NCBI GenBank assembly: GCA_036844705.1
Contig: DAIUFH010000004.1
Location: 1 to 62,194, forward strand
Direction of reading: 5' to 3'
From: DAIUFH01 sp036844705
GTDB lineage: Bacteria > Bacillota > Clostridia > Tissierellales > Tissierellaceae
DNA: 62,194 bases
In this document: one piece after another, positions 52,020 through 61,249 of the stretch
How the letters are laid out: every line of letters starts with the position of its first letter
How positions within the stretch are numbered: the first letter of the stretch is position 1
Position numbers and translations under genes: made by a program
The notes under the pieces: model-generated
What the model saw: only the letters and a program-made list of their open reading frames with translations
Database searches by the model: none
Told to the model about the DNA's origin: nothing

Positions 52020-52838
52020 CTAAATCCTGCTTATTATTCCCCTTACCAATTTCTTAAGTTTACTTGAGGCAAGCCTTCCAGACTCATCTACCTCTTCAGA
52101 TGTTATAGGTTGGTCTAATACTCCTGCTGCCATATTCGTTACTAAAGATAACCCCAATACCTTTACACCACAATGCGCAGCTGTAATGGCTTCAGTTACA
52201 GTAGACATTCCTACAGTATCACCGCCTAACATCCTCATGGCTCTTATCTCGGCTGGGGTTTCAAACTGTGGTCCAGTTGCAAAGAAATAGACACCTTCTT
52301 TAAGCTCTATATCCAACTCACTTGCACATACCTTAGTCAAGTTTCTTAATTCCTTCGTATACATATCCGATACATCAAAGAACCTTGGACCTAATTCCTC
52401 TATATTTGTTCCTCTTGCAGGACTGGCCCCAGTAAGCTTGATATGGTCCTTAATTATCATTATATCTCCTGGCATATATTCAGTATTTATCGCCCCAGCT
52501 GCATTAGTTAATATTACAGTGTGTACTCCAAGCAATTTAAACACTCTTATAGGTATAGATAATTGTTCAAAATCATAGCCCTCATAATAGTGAAATCTTC
52601 CCGACATGCATACTATATTTTTCCCTCTTAATTTTCCCAATATTAATTTCCCTGCATGAGACTTTACCGTTGAAACTAAAAAATTTGGTATGTCCTTATA
52701 TTCTATCACTACCTTATCCTCTATCTCTTCAGATAATGACCCTAAGGCAGAGCCTAGGACAAGCCCTATTTCTGGCTTAAAGTCTATTTTCTCCAATATA
52801 TATTCTGCGGACCTTTTATAATAATCGTATGTATACAT
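52020..52838 (-). CDS. Purine nucleoside phosphorylase (PNP-I, trimeric type)
   Basis: PNP splits purine nucleosides with phosphate into base and ribose-1-phosphate. The 272-residue protein has LVLGSALGSL (about 27-36), the phosphate-binding CMSGRFHYYEGY (about 75-86), NAAGAINTEYMPGDIMII and the specificity region GVYFFATGPQFETPAEIRAM. The start at 52838 is set by GGAGGTGTAAT. It is co-transcribed with the mtnA-like gene, suggesting joint nucleoside salvage. Confidence 0.93.
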   Translation of the reverse strand: MYTYDYYKRSAEYILEKIDFKPEIGLVLGSALGSLSEEIEDKVVIEYKDIPNFLVSTVKSHAGKLILGKLRGKNIVCMSGRFHYYEGYDFEQLSIPIRVFKLLGVHTVILTNAAGAINTEYMPGDIMIIKDHIKLTGASPARGTNIEELGPRFFDVSDMYTKELRNLTKVCASELDIELKEGVYFFATGPQFETPAEIRAMRMLGGDTVGMSTVTEAITAAHCGVKVLGLSLVTNMAAGVLDQPITSEEVDESGRLASSKLKKLVRGIISRI

Positions 52839-52857
52839 ATTACACCTCCGTATTTCT

Positions 52858-52888
52858 AAGGAGCAAATGAACAAATCATTTACTCCTT
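52858..52888. terminator. Hairpin between alcohol dehydrogenase and PNP genes
   Basis: AAGGAGCAAATGA pairs with TCATTTACTCCTT (one mismatch) around ACAAA. Neither flank is a clear T run, so this is a leader stem or weak terminator. Confidence 0.4.
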
Positions 52889-52905
52889 AATTGCATTAAT
52901 TAAAC

Positions 52906-54069
52906 CTATCTAGCTAAATTATATATTTTAAAGATATCTTTACTATTTAACTTCTTTAATCCTCCAATTGTTCCACCATTAGAAGCCTTTTCTGCCATTA
53001 TTTCAAATTTATCAGTTGGTAATCCTTCTTCAGAGAATGAAGTTGGTACCTCCATATCCTTTAAGAAGGTTATAAGACTATCAATTCCTTCTAATGCTAT
53101 TTGCTCAGGAGATTTATTTACAACAGATACATCAAATACATTTGTGGCAAATTGCATAAACTTATCTATATTCTCTTTATACACATATTTCATCCATGCT
53201 GGAAATATAATACCCAGGGTCCTTCCATGAGTTGTTCCATAAAAAGCACTTAATTCGTGACCGATATCATGGCTAGACCAGTCTTCTTCTCTTCCTAACC
53301 CTAATATTCCGTTATGTGCAATTGTACCAGCAAGCATAATCTCAGCCCTTGCAGCAAGATTGTTGGGCTCCTTTTTTAATATATAAGCATTTTTTATGAC
53401 ACTCTTCATAGTTCCTTCACATAAATGGTCTGTTAAATCAACATTTTCTGTATTGGTAAAATATCTTTCAAAGATATGAGAAAGTATATCCATAATACCT
53501 GCAAAGGTCTGTTTATCTGGCAATGTAAGAGTTAAGACTGGATCCATAATAGCAAATACCGGTCTTAAAATGTCATCATTTACAGATAATTTATATGGAC
53601 CGTTTTCATTTGTAATAACTGATCCTCTACTTGTTTCACTACCTGTAGCAGGGAGAGTGAGAACAACACCTACTGGTATAGTATCCTTAACCCTTGACTT
53701 ACCCACATAAAAATCCCATACATCTCCATCATATTTTGCACCTATTCCTATTGCCTTAGCAGAGTCTATAACACTACCCCCGCCCACCGCCAAAATGAGG
53801 TCAATATTTTTTTCTTTTGTTATTTCTACTCCTTTTCTAACTAAGCTAAGCTTTGGATTTGGTTCTACGCCTGCTAATTCAAATACCTCACATTCCAGCC
53901 TATTTAAATCATTGATTATCTCATCATATAAACCCGATTTCTTTATACTTCCACCACCAAAATGAAGTAAAATTCTCTTATACTTTCCCCTAATAAGCTT
54001 TTCTAATTGTCCAACTGAGCCTTTCCCGAATACTATTTTAGTAGGACTATAGTAATTAAATTTATTCAC
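52906..54069 (-). CDS. Iron-containing alcohol dehydrogenase (butanol dehydrogenase type)
   Basis: This group III, NAD(P)H-dependent alcohol dehydrogenase reduces aldehydes to alcohols in fermentation. The 387-residue protein has the nucleotide-binding GGGSVIDSAKAIG (about 95-107), a DILSHIFERYF metal ligand region (about 194-204) and downstream His ligands in DWSSHDIGHELSAFYGTTHGRTL. Start GTG 54069 (MNKFNYYSPTKIVFGKG) has AGAGGTGAT 5-6 nt upstream; an in-frame GTG 9 nt earlier lies inside that site. Confidence 0.92.
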   Translation of the reverse strand: MNKFNYYSPTKIVFGKGSVGQLEKLIRGKYKRILLHFGGGSIKKSGLYDEIINDLNRLECEVFELAGVEPNPKLSLVRKGVEITKEKNIDLILAVGGGSVIDSAKAIGIGAKYDGDVWDFYVGKSRVKDTIPVGVVLTLPATGSETSRGSVITNENGPYKLSVNDDILRPVFAIMDPVLTLTLPDKQTFAGIMDILSHIFERYFTNTENVDLTDHLCEGTMKSVIKNAYILKKEPNNLAARAEIMLAGTIAHNGILGLGREEDWSSHDIGHELSAFYGTTHGRTLGIIFPAWMKYVYKENIDKFMQFATNVFDVSVVNKSPEQIALEGIDSLITFLKDMEVPTSFSEEGLPTDKFEIMAEKASNGGTIGGLKKLNSKDIFKIYNLAR

Positions 54070-54111
54070 ATATATCACCTCTATATTTTATATAGTTAAT
54101 ATACCCAAAGA

Positions 54112-56289
54112 TCAATAATCCATATCCCAGTACATTTCTAATCTAATTTCGCGTAAAATATTCTTAAGCTCAGTATTAGAAATCTTATTGAAAGTGCTTT
54201 GATATAACTTATTACCTTCAGTCTTCTCTATATTACCACGCAATATTGCCTCAAGAAAAGCCTTGAAAACTTCATAATCATTTGCATCAATATTTTTTTC
54301 TTTTAAATTCACAATTGAACTATTTAATATATTTTTATTCATTCTTATTGTGTCAAATCTATAATCTGATAATATATTTAAAGCACCATCATAATCTCTC
54401 AAGTATAGATTCAAGTATAGCAATGCATTTGGAATATATGTACCATGTTTCATATATTCTAGATAAACATCTCTAGACTTCTCAAATTCACCTAAGCTTA
54501 TATAAAACCTTCCAAGCTCATAATAGTAATCACCATCTCTCTCACTTTCTGGAATTTCTTTAAACAAATTTTCAGCAAAGGGTTTATTATTAATCATTGA
54601 TTCATGATCCATAAAGCCTATTGACTTTAAACTTAAGTTATAATCATTTGTAAGATCTTTATATTTTGTTGAATATTCAATTGCCTTATCAAAATTTTGC
54701 TCACCCTTTTTCCAACCAATCATATATATCTTAGATAAATACATTAAGGCTTCTTTATCATTAGGATCTTTTTGAAGCTGTTCCTCATAATAATTGATAG
54801 CCTCCTCATATTTACTATTTTGAATCAATCTTTCACCCTGTGTTAAATGTTCTTCTACCTTTATACTTGAGATATTCTCATAAAGACTATTTAAAGGTAG
54901 ACTGCTTCCTATTAAATTATCATTTTTATCATAGGCATTAACTACAATTGGGTGTTCTTCTCCAGGCAGGATGTTCCCTAAAATACCCATTGGTTGCAAA
55001 ATCATTTCTTCTCCATCAAATGATAATCCTCCTATATTGCTTCTAGTTCTTTGAATATCAAATTCAGCAGTATTCTTTTTAATCCTATAATCCCCATTTT
55101 CATCTATAATAGGAGTTCTAAAGGTCGATGTAGCGCCATTTTCATTTCGTTTTATAGTAGTAATTTCCACTGTATAATAATCTGCACCAGAAACATTATC
55201 CCATTCAACTATGAATTTTTCATCCTTTATAACAGTACCGGGTTTAGGATTAATTACCTTAATGGGTGAGTTAAAGCTATAATCAAATACCATATCACTA
55301 TTTAGATTTAGTGATCTTAAATTTGGTCTTAGATATACCTTGTCATATAATAAGGAATTGCTAAGTCCTATGCCAATCTGATAAGTTCCAGACCTGATTC
55401 CTAAAGTTTCATATTCTCCATTTATATCTGTTATGGCTATATGATCATTCCCGCCAGTTCTAAAGCCGATATTATCCTGTATATAGACCTCTACAAAAGG
55501 CATTGGCTTACCATTGAATTCTACCTTACCTCGTACCTTGTAATTCCCCTTTAGAGTACTTTCATATTCGCTGTACCAGTAATTTCTGCCTATATATGAT
55601 CTTGAGCCAAATAGACTGTCTGTATAATCAGAACTAAGGTCAGTACTCATTTCAAAATATCTCTTTGCAGATTCAAAGTCCTCACTAAATAATGCTATTT
55701 CACCTTTTATTGTATAATATCTATTATCAACTACCTCATCAGTAATGTCGTAGCCTTCTAATGCTTTATTTGCCAAATCATAATCCCTGTTTGCATAATG
55801 ATAAAAGGCTCTATATAGATTACTTACATAATTTATTTCTTCATCAGCATTTTTCTTTCCCCATTCAATCCAATTCATTAATTCTTCAGGCTCCTGTAGA
55901 TTTATGCATATATCCATGATTTTGCTATATGCCTTACTATAAAAAGCGCCTTCAGAGGAGCTATTATTTAATATCTTTTCAAGAGCTAGGCTTGCTTTTT
56001 CTAAGCCTTCCAAGGTCGTATTTGCTCCTCCACCCCATCCCATCATCATTATGGTGTATTTATCGGTTTCACCAGCTAAATTCAAAGCGTAATTATATAA
56101 TGCCTCATCATTCTGAAGCTTTACTGGCTTATTTAAATAGCTTTCATAAAAGGCCAATGCCTTATCAGAGCCTTTCCTATCTAGATATTTAGCTATTTCA
56201 AGGGTTGCATAAGGAAGTACTATGAGAATAATAAGCATAGCTAGTATAGATAATTTTATTAAACTCTTTACCTTTATCTTAATCTTCAT
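54112..56289 (-). CDS. Membrane-anchored TPR protein with beta domains, unknown function
   Basis: The 725-residue protein has one N-terminal transmembrane helix (about 12-32), TPR-like helical repeats (about 45-235), a carboxypeptidase-regulatory-like beta domain (about 245-330, GKPMPFVEVYIQDN, ITDINGEYETLGIRSGTYQIGI), an Ig/Fn3-like domain (about 345-465) and further TPRs (about 475-720). The rest faces outside if the helix is an uncleaved anchor. Its ATG overlaps the preceding anti-sigma-like gene by 4 nt and has no ribosome binding site, so translation is coupled. It may be a surface or envelope component governed by the adjacent sigma factor (inference). Confidence 0.8.
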   Translation of the reverse strand: MKIKIKVKSLIKLSILAMLIILIVLPYATLEIAKYLDRKGSDKALAFYESYLNKPVKLQNDEALYNYALNLAGETDKYTIMMMGWGGGANTTLEGLEKASLALEKILNNSSSEGAFYSKAYSKIMDICINLQEPEELMNWIEWGKKNADEEINYVSNLYRAFYHYANRDYDLANKALEGYDITDEVVDNRYYTIKGEIALFSEDFESAKRYFEMSTDLSSDYTDSLFGSRSYIGRNYWYSEYESTLKGNYKVRGKVEFNGKPMPFVEVYIQDNIGFRTGGNDHIAITDINGEYETLGIRSGTYQIGIGLSNSLLYDKVYLRPNLRSLNLNSDMVFDYSFNSPIKVINPKPGTVIKDEKFIVEWDNVSGADYYTVEITTIKRNENGATSTFRTPIIDENGDYRIKKNTAEFDIQRTRSNIGGLSFDGEEMILQPMGILGNILPGEEHPIVVNAYDKNDNLIGSSLPLNSLYENISSIKVEEHLTQGERLIQNSKYEEAINYYEEQLQKDPNDKEALMYLSKIYMIGWKKGEQNFDKAIEYSTKYKDLTNDYNLSLKSIGFMDHESMINNKPFAENLFKEIPESERDGDYYYELGRFYISLGEFEKSRDVYLEYMKHGTYIPNALLYLNLYLRDYDGALNILSDYRFDTIRMNKNILNSSIVNLKEKNIDANDYEVFKAFLEAILRGNIEKTEGNKLYQSTFNKISNTELKNILREIRLEMYWDMDY

Positions 56290-56597
56290 TTTTTGCTCAC
56301 ATCCTTATAATCTTTTATAAATACCTGGGAGGAGCCTATATTTATTACCTTTATCTCCTGATTTTTAAGGATATCCTTAGGTAGGATTGATATAGCTAAC
56401 AATGCTGCAAGCCCAACTATAGCAGGGGCTAGTGGTATCTCTATCTCCTTATTTAAAAAGTCATCCAGCTTATTTTTCCATGTCTTTTCTCTTGATCTTA
56501 CAACTCTTTCTATAAATTTAGCTGATAATTCAATATCATTTGCATCTTCATCGAATATATTTTTTATTTCGCTACCAAGTAAATCTCTCTTATCCAT
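56286..56597 (-). CDS. Putative anti-sigma factor, single-pass membrane protein
   Basis: The 103-residue protein has a cytoplasmic N-terminus (about 1-50, rich in charge), one transmembrane helix (about 55-72, LAPAIVGLAALLAISIL) and a short extracytoplasmic tail. It overlaps the sigma gene by 8 nt and the TPR gene by 4 nt. Position, size and topology fit a small anti-sigma factor, but no zinc-binding HxxxCxxC motif is present, so the call rests mostly on context. AGGAGG precedes the ATG. Confidence 0.7.
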   Translation of the reverse strand: MDKRDLLGSEIKNIFDEDANDIELSAKFIERVVRSREKTWKNKLDDFLNKEIEIPLAPAIVGLAALLAISILPKDILKNQEIKVINIGSSQVFIKDYKDVSKK

Positions 56598-57120
56598 GGA
56601 ATCCTCCTTTCTCTAAGGCTTCCTTCAACAGCAGTCTTCCTCTAAACAGCCTACTCTTTATAGTGCTATCTTTTTCACCCAAAATCTCACTGATTTCTTT
56701 TATACTAAACCCATCAAAATAGAATAGTACAAGTACTTGTTTGTTTATGAAACTTAAACTATCTAATGCAGACCTTAGCAATTCTCTGTAAATATTTGAA
56801 ATCATAATGTCTTCAGGATTCTCATAATCTACTTCCTCATTTTCATAAGGACAAATTTCCATCTTGTTTTTGAATCTGTCCTTGGCTACATTTTGAGATA
56901 TCCTATATACCCAGGTATATAAGGAGCTGTCACCTCTGAAGGTTTTTATATACTTAAATACCCTTATAAATGTTTCCTGAACAATATCTTCAGCTTCATT
57001 TTTATCCCTTATAATTAGGAAGCAAGATCTGAGAAGTTTATTTCCATATAAATTTACAATTTCATAATAGGCACTTTCTTTACCTTTTTTTAATTCCTTA
57101 ATTAATTCCTTTTCCTCCAC
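56590..57120 (-). CDS. ECF-type RNA polymerase sigma factor
   Basis: The 176-residue protein has sigma region 2 (about 22-92; EAEDIVQETFIRVFKYI, SLYTWVYRISQNVAKD) and region 4 (about 110-165; VLVLFYFDGFSIKEISEILGEKDSTIKSRLFRGR). It starts at GTG 57120 with AAGGAGGG upstream. It is the first gene of the sigma, anti-sigma, TPR operon, which it probably activates itself. Confidence 0.92.
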   Translation of the reverse strand: MEEKELIKELKKGKESAYYEIVNLYGNKLLRSCFLIIRDKNEAEDIVQETFIRVFKYIKTFRGDSSLYTWVYRISQNVAKDRFKNKMEICPYENEEVDYENPEDIMISNIYRELLRSALDSLSFINKQVLVLFYFDGFSIKEISEILGEKDSTIKSRLFRGRLLLKEALEKGGFHG

Positions 57121-57213
57121 TTGCTTCCCTCCTTACTTATTAGACTATAAATTATTAAAAAGGTTTCTTTCATTTTAACATATTTATTAATTATTTAATC
57201 AATTTACTATTTA

Positions 57214-57241
57214 ACAAATATAGTCACTCTTGCATAACTTA
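57214..57241 (+). promoter_or_regulatory. Sigma-K/E-like sporulation promoter before small ORF 2
   Basis: AC (57214-57215), a 17-nt spacer and CATAACTTA (57233-57241) match the sigma-K pattern AC-N17-CATAnnnTA. The pattern is short, so chance is possible. Confidence 0.4.
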
Positions 57242-57282
57242 TTATGAGAGATATTTCTCTACAAAAATACGGAGGTGTCATT

Positions 57283-57402
57283 ATGGGATTTCTAGGTAGA
57301 CGTGGAGAAAATGAATGTGTAGATGATTCATTACTATTCTTTTTCTTATTATTAGTAATTCTATTCTGTGACAGCAATATGTTTGGCGGAAGACGTTGCT
57401 AA
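57283..57402 (+). CDS. Small single-pass membrane ORF 2 (39 residues)
   Basis: GGAGGTG lies 8 nt before the ATG. The product is MGFLGRRGENECVDD, a hydrophobic core SLLFFFLLLVILF and a tail with CDSNMFGGRRC. It is paralogous to the ORF at 21880-21981 (shared RR-EN-(D)DSLLFFFLLLVI plan) but has three Cys residues. A strong hairpin follows the stop. A candidate late-sporulation promoter lies upstream and a LysM gene downstream, so a spore coat or membrane role is possible (inference). Confidence 0.7.
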   Translation: MGFLGRRGENECVDDSLLFFFLLLVILFCDSNMFGGRRC

Positions 57403-57410
57403 TATTTTAG

Positions 57411-57440
57411 AACCACTAAGTCAGAAATGACTTAGTGGTT
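57411..57440 (+). terminator. Strong hairpin after small ORF 2
   Basis: A perfect 13-bp stem AACCACTAAGTCA/TGACTTAGTGGTT with a GAAA tetraloop, but no T run behind it. Confidence 0.55.
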
Positions 57441-57520
57441 CCAGCAATTTGTAACCATTCATTTTCTTTAGAATATACTATAAAGAAGCATAATTATTAT
57501 TTAAAAGGGGAGGTAATAAA

Positions 57521-58111
57521 ATGCCAAATGGTAATTGTCCAAATGGAATGCCTTATACTATAAAATCTGGAGATACCTTTTATAATATTGCAAGAACTTA
57601 TGGAATCTCCTTAGATACTTTATTGGCTGCAAATCCAGGTATTAATCCAAATAGATTGCATATCGGTCAAGTTATTTGTGTTCCTAATGCAACACCAACT
57701 CCACCACCTACCAACACATGTCCTCTATTAAGGCAAGGAAGTACAGGAGAAGCTGTTAGAGACTTGCAAACACGCTTAAGAAATGCAGGCTTTGATCCAG
57801 GGAATATTGATGGAGTATTCGGAGCTAAAACACATTCTGCTGTTATAAACTTCCAAAGAAATAATGGCTTGACTCCAGACGGACTTGTCGGTGTATTAAC
57901 TTGGACTGCTTTAGGAGTTAATTGCTCATCAACACCATCACCAGTTACTTGTCCAGCCGGATCATTTGAATATACAATTAGAGCAGGAGATACCTTTTTC
58001 GTTCTTGCCGAAAGATACAATACAACTGTAAGTGCTATACAACATGCTAATCCAAATGTAAATCCAAATGCACTTCAAATAGGTCAAAAAATTTGCATAC
58101 CAAGAACATAG
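57521..58111 (+). CDS. LysM - peptidoglycan-binding - LysM protein
   Basis: The 196-residue protein has LysM 1 (about 10-56, YTIKSGDTFYNIARTYGI), a PG_binding_1 domain (about 70-135, LRQGSTGEAVRDLQTRL, IDGVFGAKTHSAVINFQ) and LysM 2 (about 150-195, YTIRAGDTFFVLAERYN), joined by Pro/Thr linkers. There is no signal peptide or catalytic domain. In spore-formers such leaderless LysM proteins are often spore cortex or coat components (inference). GGGGAGG precedes the ATG; a terminator follows. Confidence 0.92.
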   Translation: MPNGNCPNGMPYTIKSGDTFYNIARTYGISLDTLLAANPGINPNRLHIGQVICVPNATPTPPPTNTCPLLRQGSTGEAVRDLQTRLRNAGFDPGNIDGVFGAKTHSAVINFQRNNGLTPDGLVGVLTWTALGVNCSSTPSPVTCPAGSFEYTIRAGDTFFVLAERYNTTVSAIQHANPNVNPNALQIGQKICIPRT

Positions 58112-58119
58112 ATATTTAA

Positions 58120-58153
58120 AAACAGCCAGTCAGTTTATCCTGATTGGCTGTTT
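58120..58153. terminator. Terminator between LysM gene and htpG
   Basis: A 14-bp stem AAACAGCCAGTCAG/CTGATTGGCTGTTT with one G-U and a TTTATC loop, usable from both sides. Confidence 0.8.
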
Positions 58154-58187
58154 CTAAAGTTTACCTTACTTTTTAATTTTTAGTTGA

Positions 58188-60062
58188 CTATAGTAATTCC
58201 CAGATATTATTTGTGAACTCTACTGGATCCTCTATTGGAAGACCTTCAATAAGCAAAGCTTGATTATATAATAAGTTTGTATATAGCTTCAATTTTTCCT
58301 TATTATTTGCAAAGGCAGATTTCAATCTTTCAAATACCTGGTGATCTGCATTTAGTTCTAAAACTTTTTGTGCCTTTATATTCTCTCCATTAGGCATTTG
58401 ACTTAAAACTTTCTCCATCTCTATAGACAGTTCCCCTTCACTGGCTAAATATACAGGATGATTTTTTAGTTTTTTGGATACTTTTACTTCCTTTACCTTA
58501 TCCTTTAAAATTTCCTTCATTTCATTTAATAATTCAGTGTTTTCTTCTGTAGGTGTATCTTCCTTAGTACTATCATCTGATTCTATTTCCAAATCTGTAC
58601 TAGAAACAGATTTAAATCCCTTATCCTTATAGCTTTGAAGGACCTTTATTGCAAATTCATCTATTTCATCATCAAAATACAGTATTTCATAGCCTTTATC
58701 TCTAATAAAATCGACCTGTGGCAATTTATCAATTCTATCTAGGGAGTCACCACTTGCATAATAAATATGTTTTTGATCCTCTTTCATTCTATCAACATAT
58801 TCTTCAAGGGTTACGTACTTTTTATCATTTGAAGAATAAAACAATAGTAAATCCTGTAAAATTTCTTTATTTGAACCAAATTCCTGATATACTCCATACT
58901 TTAACTGCTTCCCAAAATTCTTAAAGAAGCCTTCGTAACTCTCTCTATCAGTTTTCAATAAATGAAACAGCTCGTCCTTAATTTTTTCTCTAATTTTTTT
59001 TGCAATTAATTTAAGTTGTCTATCATGCTGTAACAATTCTCTGGAGATATTTAAAGACAAATCCTCTGAATCCACTACCCCTTTAACAAATCCAAAATAA
59101 TCAGGTAATAAATCAGCACATTTCTCCATGATCAATACCCCGCTGGAATATAACTCAATTCCCTTTTCATATTCCTTTGTATAAAAATCATATGGTATAT
59201 TACTTGGAATATATAGTATAGCATTATATCTTACTGTTCCATCAACACTTATATGAATATGCTTTAATGGTTCGTCAAAACCAAAATGCTTTTCAGTATA
59301 GAAATTTTTATAATCATCATCAGTCAATTCATTTTTGTTTCTTCTCCATATAGGAATCATACTATTTATTACTTTTTCTTCTATTACATCCTCATATTCA
59401 GAATCTGAACCTTCTTTTAACTTTCGTGATGATATATCCATCTTTATAGGATATCTGATAAAGTCGGAATACTTCTTGACAATAGATCTGACATTGTAAC
59501 TATCTAAATATTCATCATAGTCTTCATCTTCACTATTTACTTTTATTTTAAGTATAATATCTGTGCCTACACTATCTTTATTAATTTCCTCGATTGTATA
59601 ACCATCTGCACCAGTTGATTCCCACTTGTATGCTTCATCACTGCCTAAAGCCTTACTTATAACTGTGACTTTATCTGCAACCATAAATGCAGAGTAAAAT
59701 CCAACTCCAAATTGACCGATTATATCAAACCCATCTTTAACTTCATTGTCCTTTTTAAAAGCATGTGAACCACTATTGGCTATTATACCTAGATTATCCT
59801 CTAACTCTTCCTTTGTCATACCTATACCTGTATCTGATACAGTCAAAGTCCTATTATCTTTGTCTAATTTAATCTTAATAAAATAATCATTCTTATTAAA
59901 AACAATATTATCGTCAGTAAGGGCCCTATAATATATTTTATCTATGGCATCACTTGCGTTTGATATAAGTTCCCTTAAAAAAATCTCCTTATTCGTATAA
60001 ATTGAATTGATCATTAAATCAAGCAGCCTCTTGGATTCAGCTTTAAATTCCTTTTTTTCCAT
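58188..60062 (-). CDS. htpG: Chaperone HtpG (bacterial Hsp90)
   Basis: The 624-residue dimeric ATP-dependent chaperone has an N-terminal GHKL ATPase domain (about 1-215; ELISNASDAIDKIYY, DTGIGMTKEEL, GQFGVGFYSAFMV), a middle domain with the catalytic Arg region (LNISRELLQHDRQL) and a C-terminal dimerisation domain. GGGGAG precedes the ATG. A CIRCE element 28 nt upstream shows HrcA control. Confidence 0.97.
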   Translation of the reverse strand: MEKKEFKAESKRLLDLMINSIYTNKEIFLRELISNASDAIDKIYYRALTDDNIVFNKNDYFIKIKLDKDNRTLTVSDTGIGMTKEELEDNLGIIANSGSHAFKKDNEVKDGFDIIGQFGVGFYSAFMVADKVTVISKALGSDEAYKWESTGADGYTIEEINKDSVGTDIILKIKVNSEDEDYDEYLDSYNVRSIVKKYSDFIRYPIKMDISSRKLKEGSDSEYEDVIEEKVINSMIPIWRRNKNELTDDDYKNFYTEKHFGFDEPLKHIHISVDGTVRYNAILYIPSNIPYDFYTKEYEKGIELYSSGVLIMEKCADLLPDYFGFVKGVVDSEDLSLNISRELLQHDRQLKLIAKKIREKIKDELFHLLKTDRESYEGFFKNFGKQLKYGVYQEFGSNKEILQDLLLFYSSNDKKYVTLEEYVDRMKEDQKHIYYASGDSLDRIDKLPQVDFIRDKGYEILYFDDEIDEFAIKVLQSYKDKGFKSVSSTDLEIESDDSTKEDTPTEENTELLNEMKEILKDKVKEVKVSKKLKNHPVYLASEGELSIEMEKVLSQMPNGENIKAQKVLELNADHQVFERLKSAFANNKEKLKLYTNLLYNQALLIEGLPIEDPVEFTNNIWELL

Positions 60063-60089
60063 AGTATCAACTCCCCACCAATATAATAA

Positions 60090-60116
60090 TTAGCACTCAC
60101 AGTCTACGAGTGCTAA
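60090..60116 (-). promoter_or_regulatory. CIRCE element (HrcA operator) upstream of htpG
   Basis: Perfect consensus: TTAGCACTC at 60090-60098, a 9-nt spacer and GAGTGCTAA at 60108-60116. Confidence 0.97.
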
Positions 60117-60153
60117 TATTATTTTAGCTCAAATGTTTTTATATGTCAAATAC

Positions 60154-60387
60154 TTAACCCTTATTTTCATCTTGTTTATGATGAATAATACTAATCCATT
60201 TTCCATCAACTAAAATTCTTCGTACTCTTTTTTCAAAATCAATCCTTGGTATCCAAATCTGTCTATCACAGCCTAAGCATTTTAGCTTTATATCAACACC
60301 GGTTCTAAGTATTTCCCACTTGTTTTCACCACATGGATGACCTTTTTTAAGAGTTATAACATCCCCGACTTCATATTTTAATATCAT
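60154..60387 (-). CDS. DUF951 family protein
   Basis: The 77-residue cytoplasmic protein has YEVGDVITLKKGHPCGENKWE (about 5-25, split by one Cys) and KCLGCDRQIWIPR, the DUF951 signature with three Cys. Its function is unknown; in Firmicutes it follows the mscS-like gene, as here (0 nt apart). AGGAGG precedes the ATG. Confidence 0.9.
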   Translation of the reverse strand: MILKYEVGDVITLKKGHPCGENKWEILRTGVDIKLKCLGCDRQIWIPRIDFEKRVRRILVDGKWISIIHHKQDENKG

Positions 60388-61245
60388 TTATTGTCCTCCT
60401 ATGATAATTCTCTTAGGGTAAGGTATCTCTATATTTTCCTTATCAAACTTTTCCTTAACCTTCTTTCTTATTTCTCTCTCAACTGCCCATTGCGTATCAG
60501 CCTTTACCTTTGCAACAATAGTTAAGGTAATTTGATATTCTCCCAAATCCGTAACCCCTAATACCGTAGGTCCATCTTCTATATTGTCATTACTTTTTTT
60601 AATATCTGCACATACTTCCTCCAAAGCTTTTATAGCTCTATCTATATTTTCATTATAGGATATAGATACCTGTACCAGAGACCTCATAGCACCTTTATTG
60701 CTATTTGTAATCACCTGTATGGAGCTATTTGGAATAATATGCAGCTCTCCATTAAAAGCCCTAAGTTTTGTGACCCTAAGTCCCAATTCTTCAACTACTC
60801 CTTCAAGTTCATCTATCCTAACCAAATCGCCTACAGAATATTGGTCTTCCAGTAATATAAAGAAACCTGTTATTATATCCTTAACTAATGACTGAGCACC
60901 AAAGCCTATGGCAACGCCTCCAATTCCAGCAGTAGCTAGTATAGAGGATGTATTTATATTAAATTCTTCTAATGCTATAACAACACCAATAAAATACAAG
61001 ATAAACTTGATTATTTTTTCCATTATCTTACTAAGGGTAACAGCTCTTCTATCACTGCTATATATATTAGAAATCCTTTTGCTTTCTAATGCCTTATTAA
61101 TAAGTTTACTTATGAACCTTATCATCATTTTTATAACAATAAATATCAATATTATCTTTATAAATTTACCTAATAGATTTAATTTACCAAATTCATCAAT
61201 AAAAAGGTACTTTAAATCATCGTAAATTTGCATCATGTTATCCAT
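60388..61245 (-). CDS. Small-conductance mechanosensitive channel (MscS family)
   Basis: The 285-residue membrane channel opens on hypo-osmotic stress. It has three N-terminal helices (about 20-45, 70-92, 95-125), with the pore-lining TM3 text ILATAGIGGVAIGFGAQSLVKDIITG (split about 103-128), then the MscS beta domain (about 130-185) and alpha/beta C-domain. GGTGAT precedes the ATG. Confidence 0.95.
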   Translation of the reverse strand: MDNMMQIYDDLKYLFIDEFGKLNLLGKFIKIILIFIVIKMMIRFISKLINKALESKRISNIYSSDRRAVTLSKIMEKIIKFILYFIGVVIALEEFNINTSSILATAGIGGVAIGFGAQSLVKDIITGFFILLEDQYSVGDLVRIDELEGVVEELGLRVTKLRAFNGELHIIPNSSIQVITNSNKGAMRSLVQVSISYNENIDRAIKALEEVCADIKKSNDNIEDGPTVLGVTDLGEYQITLTIVAKVKADTQWAVEREIRKKVKEKFDKENIEIPYPKRIIIGGQ

Positions 61246-61249
61246 ATAA

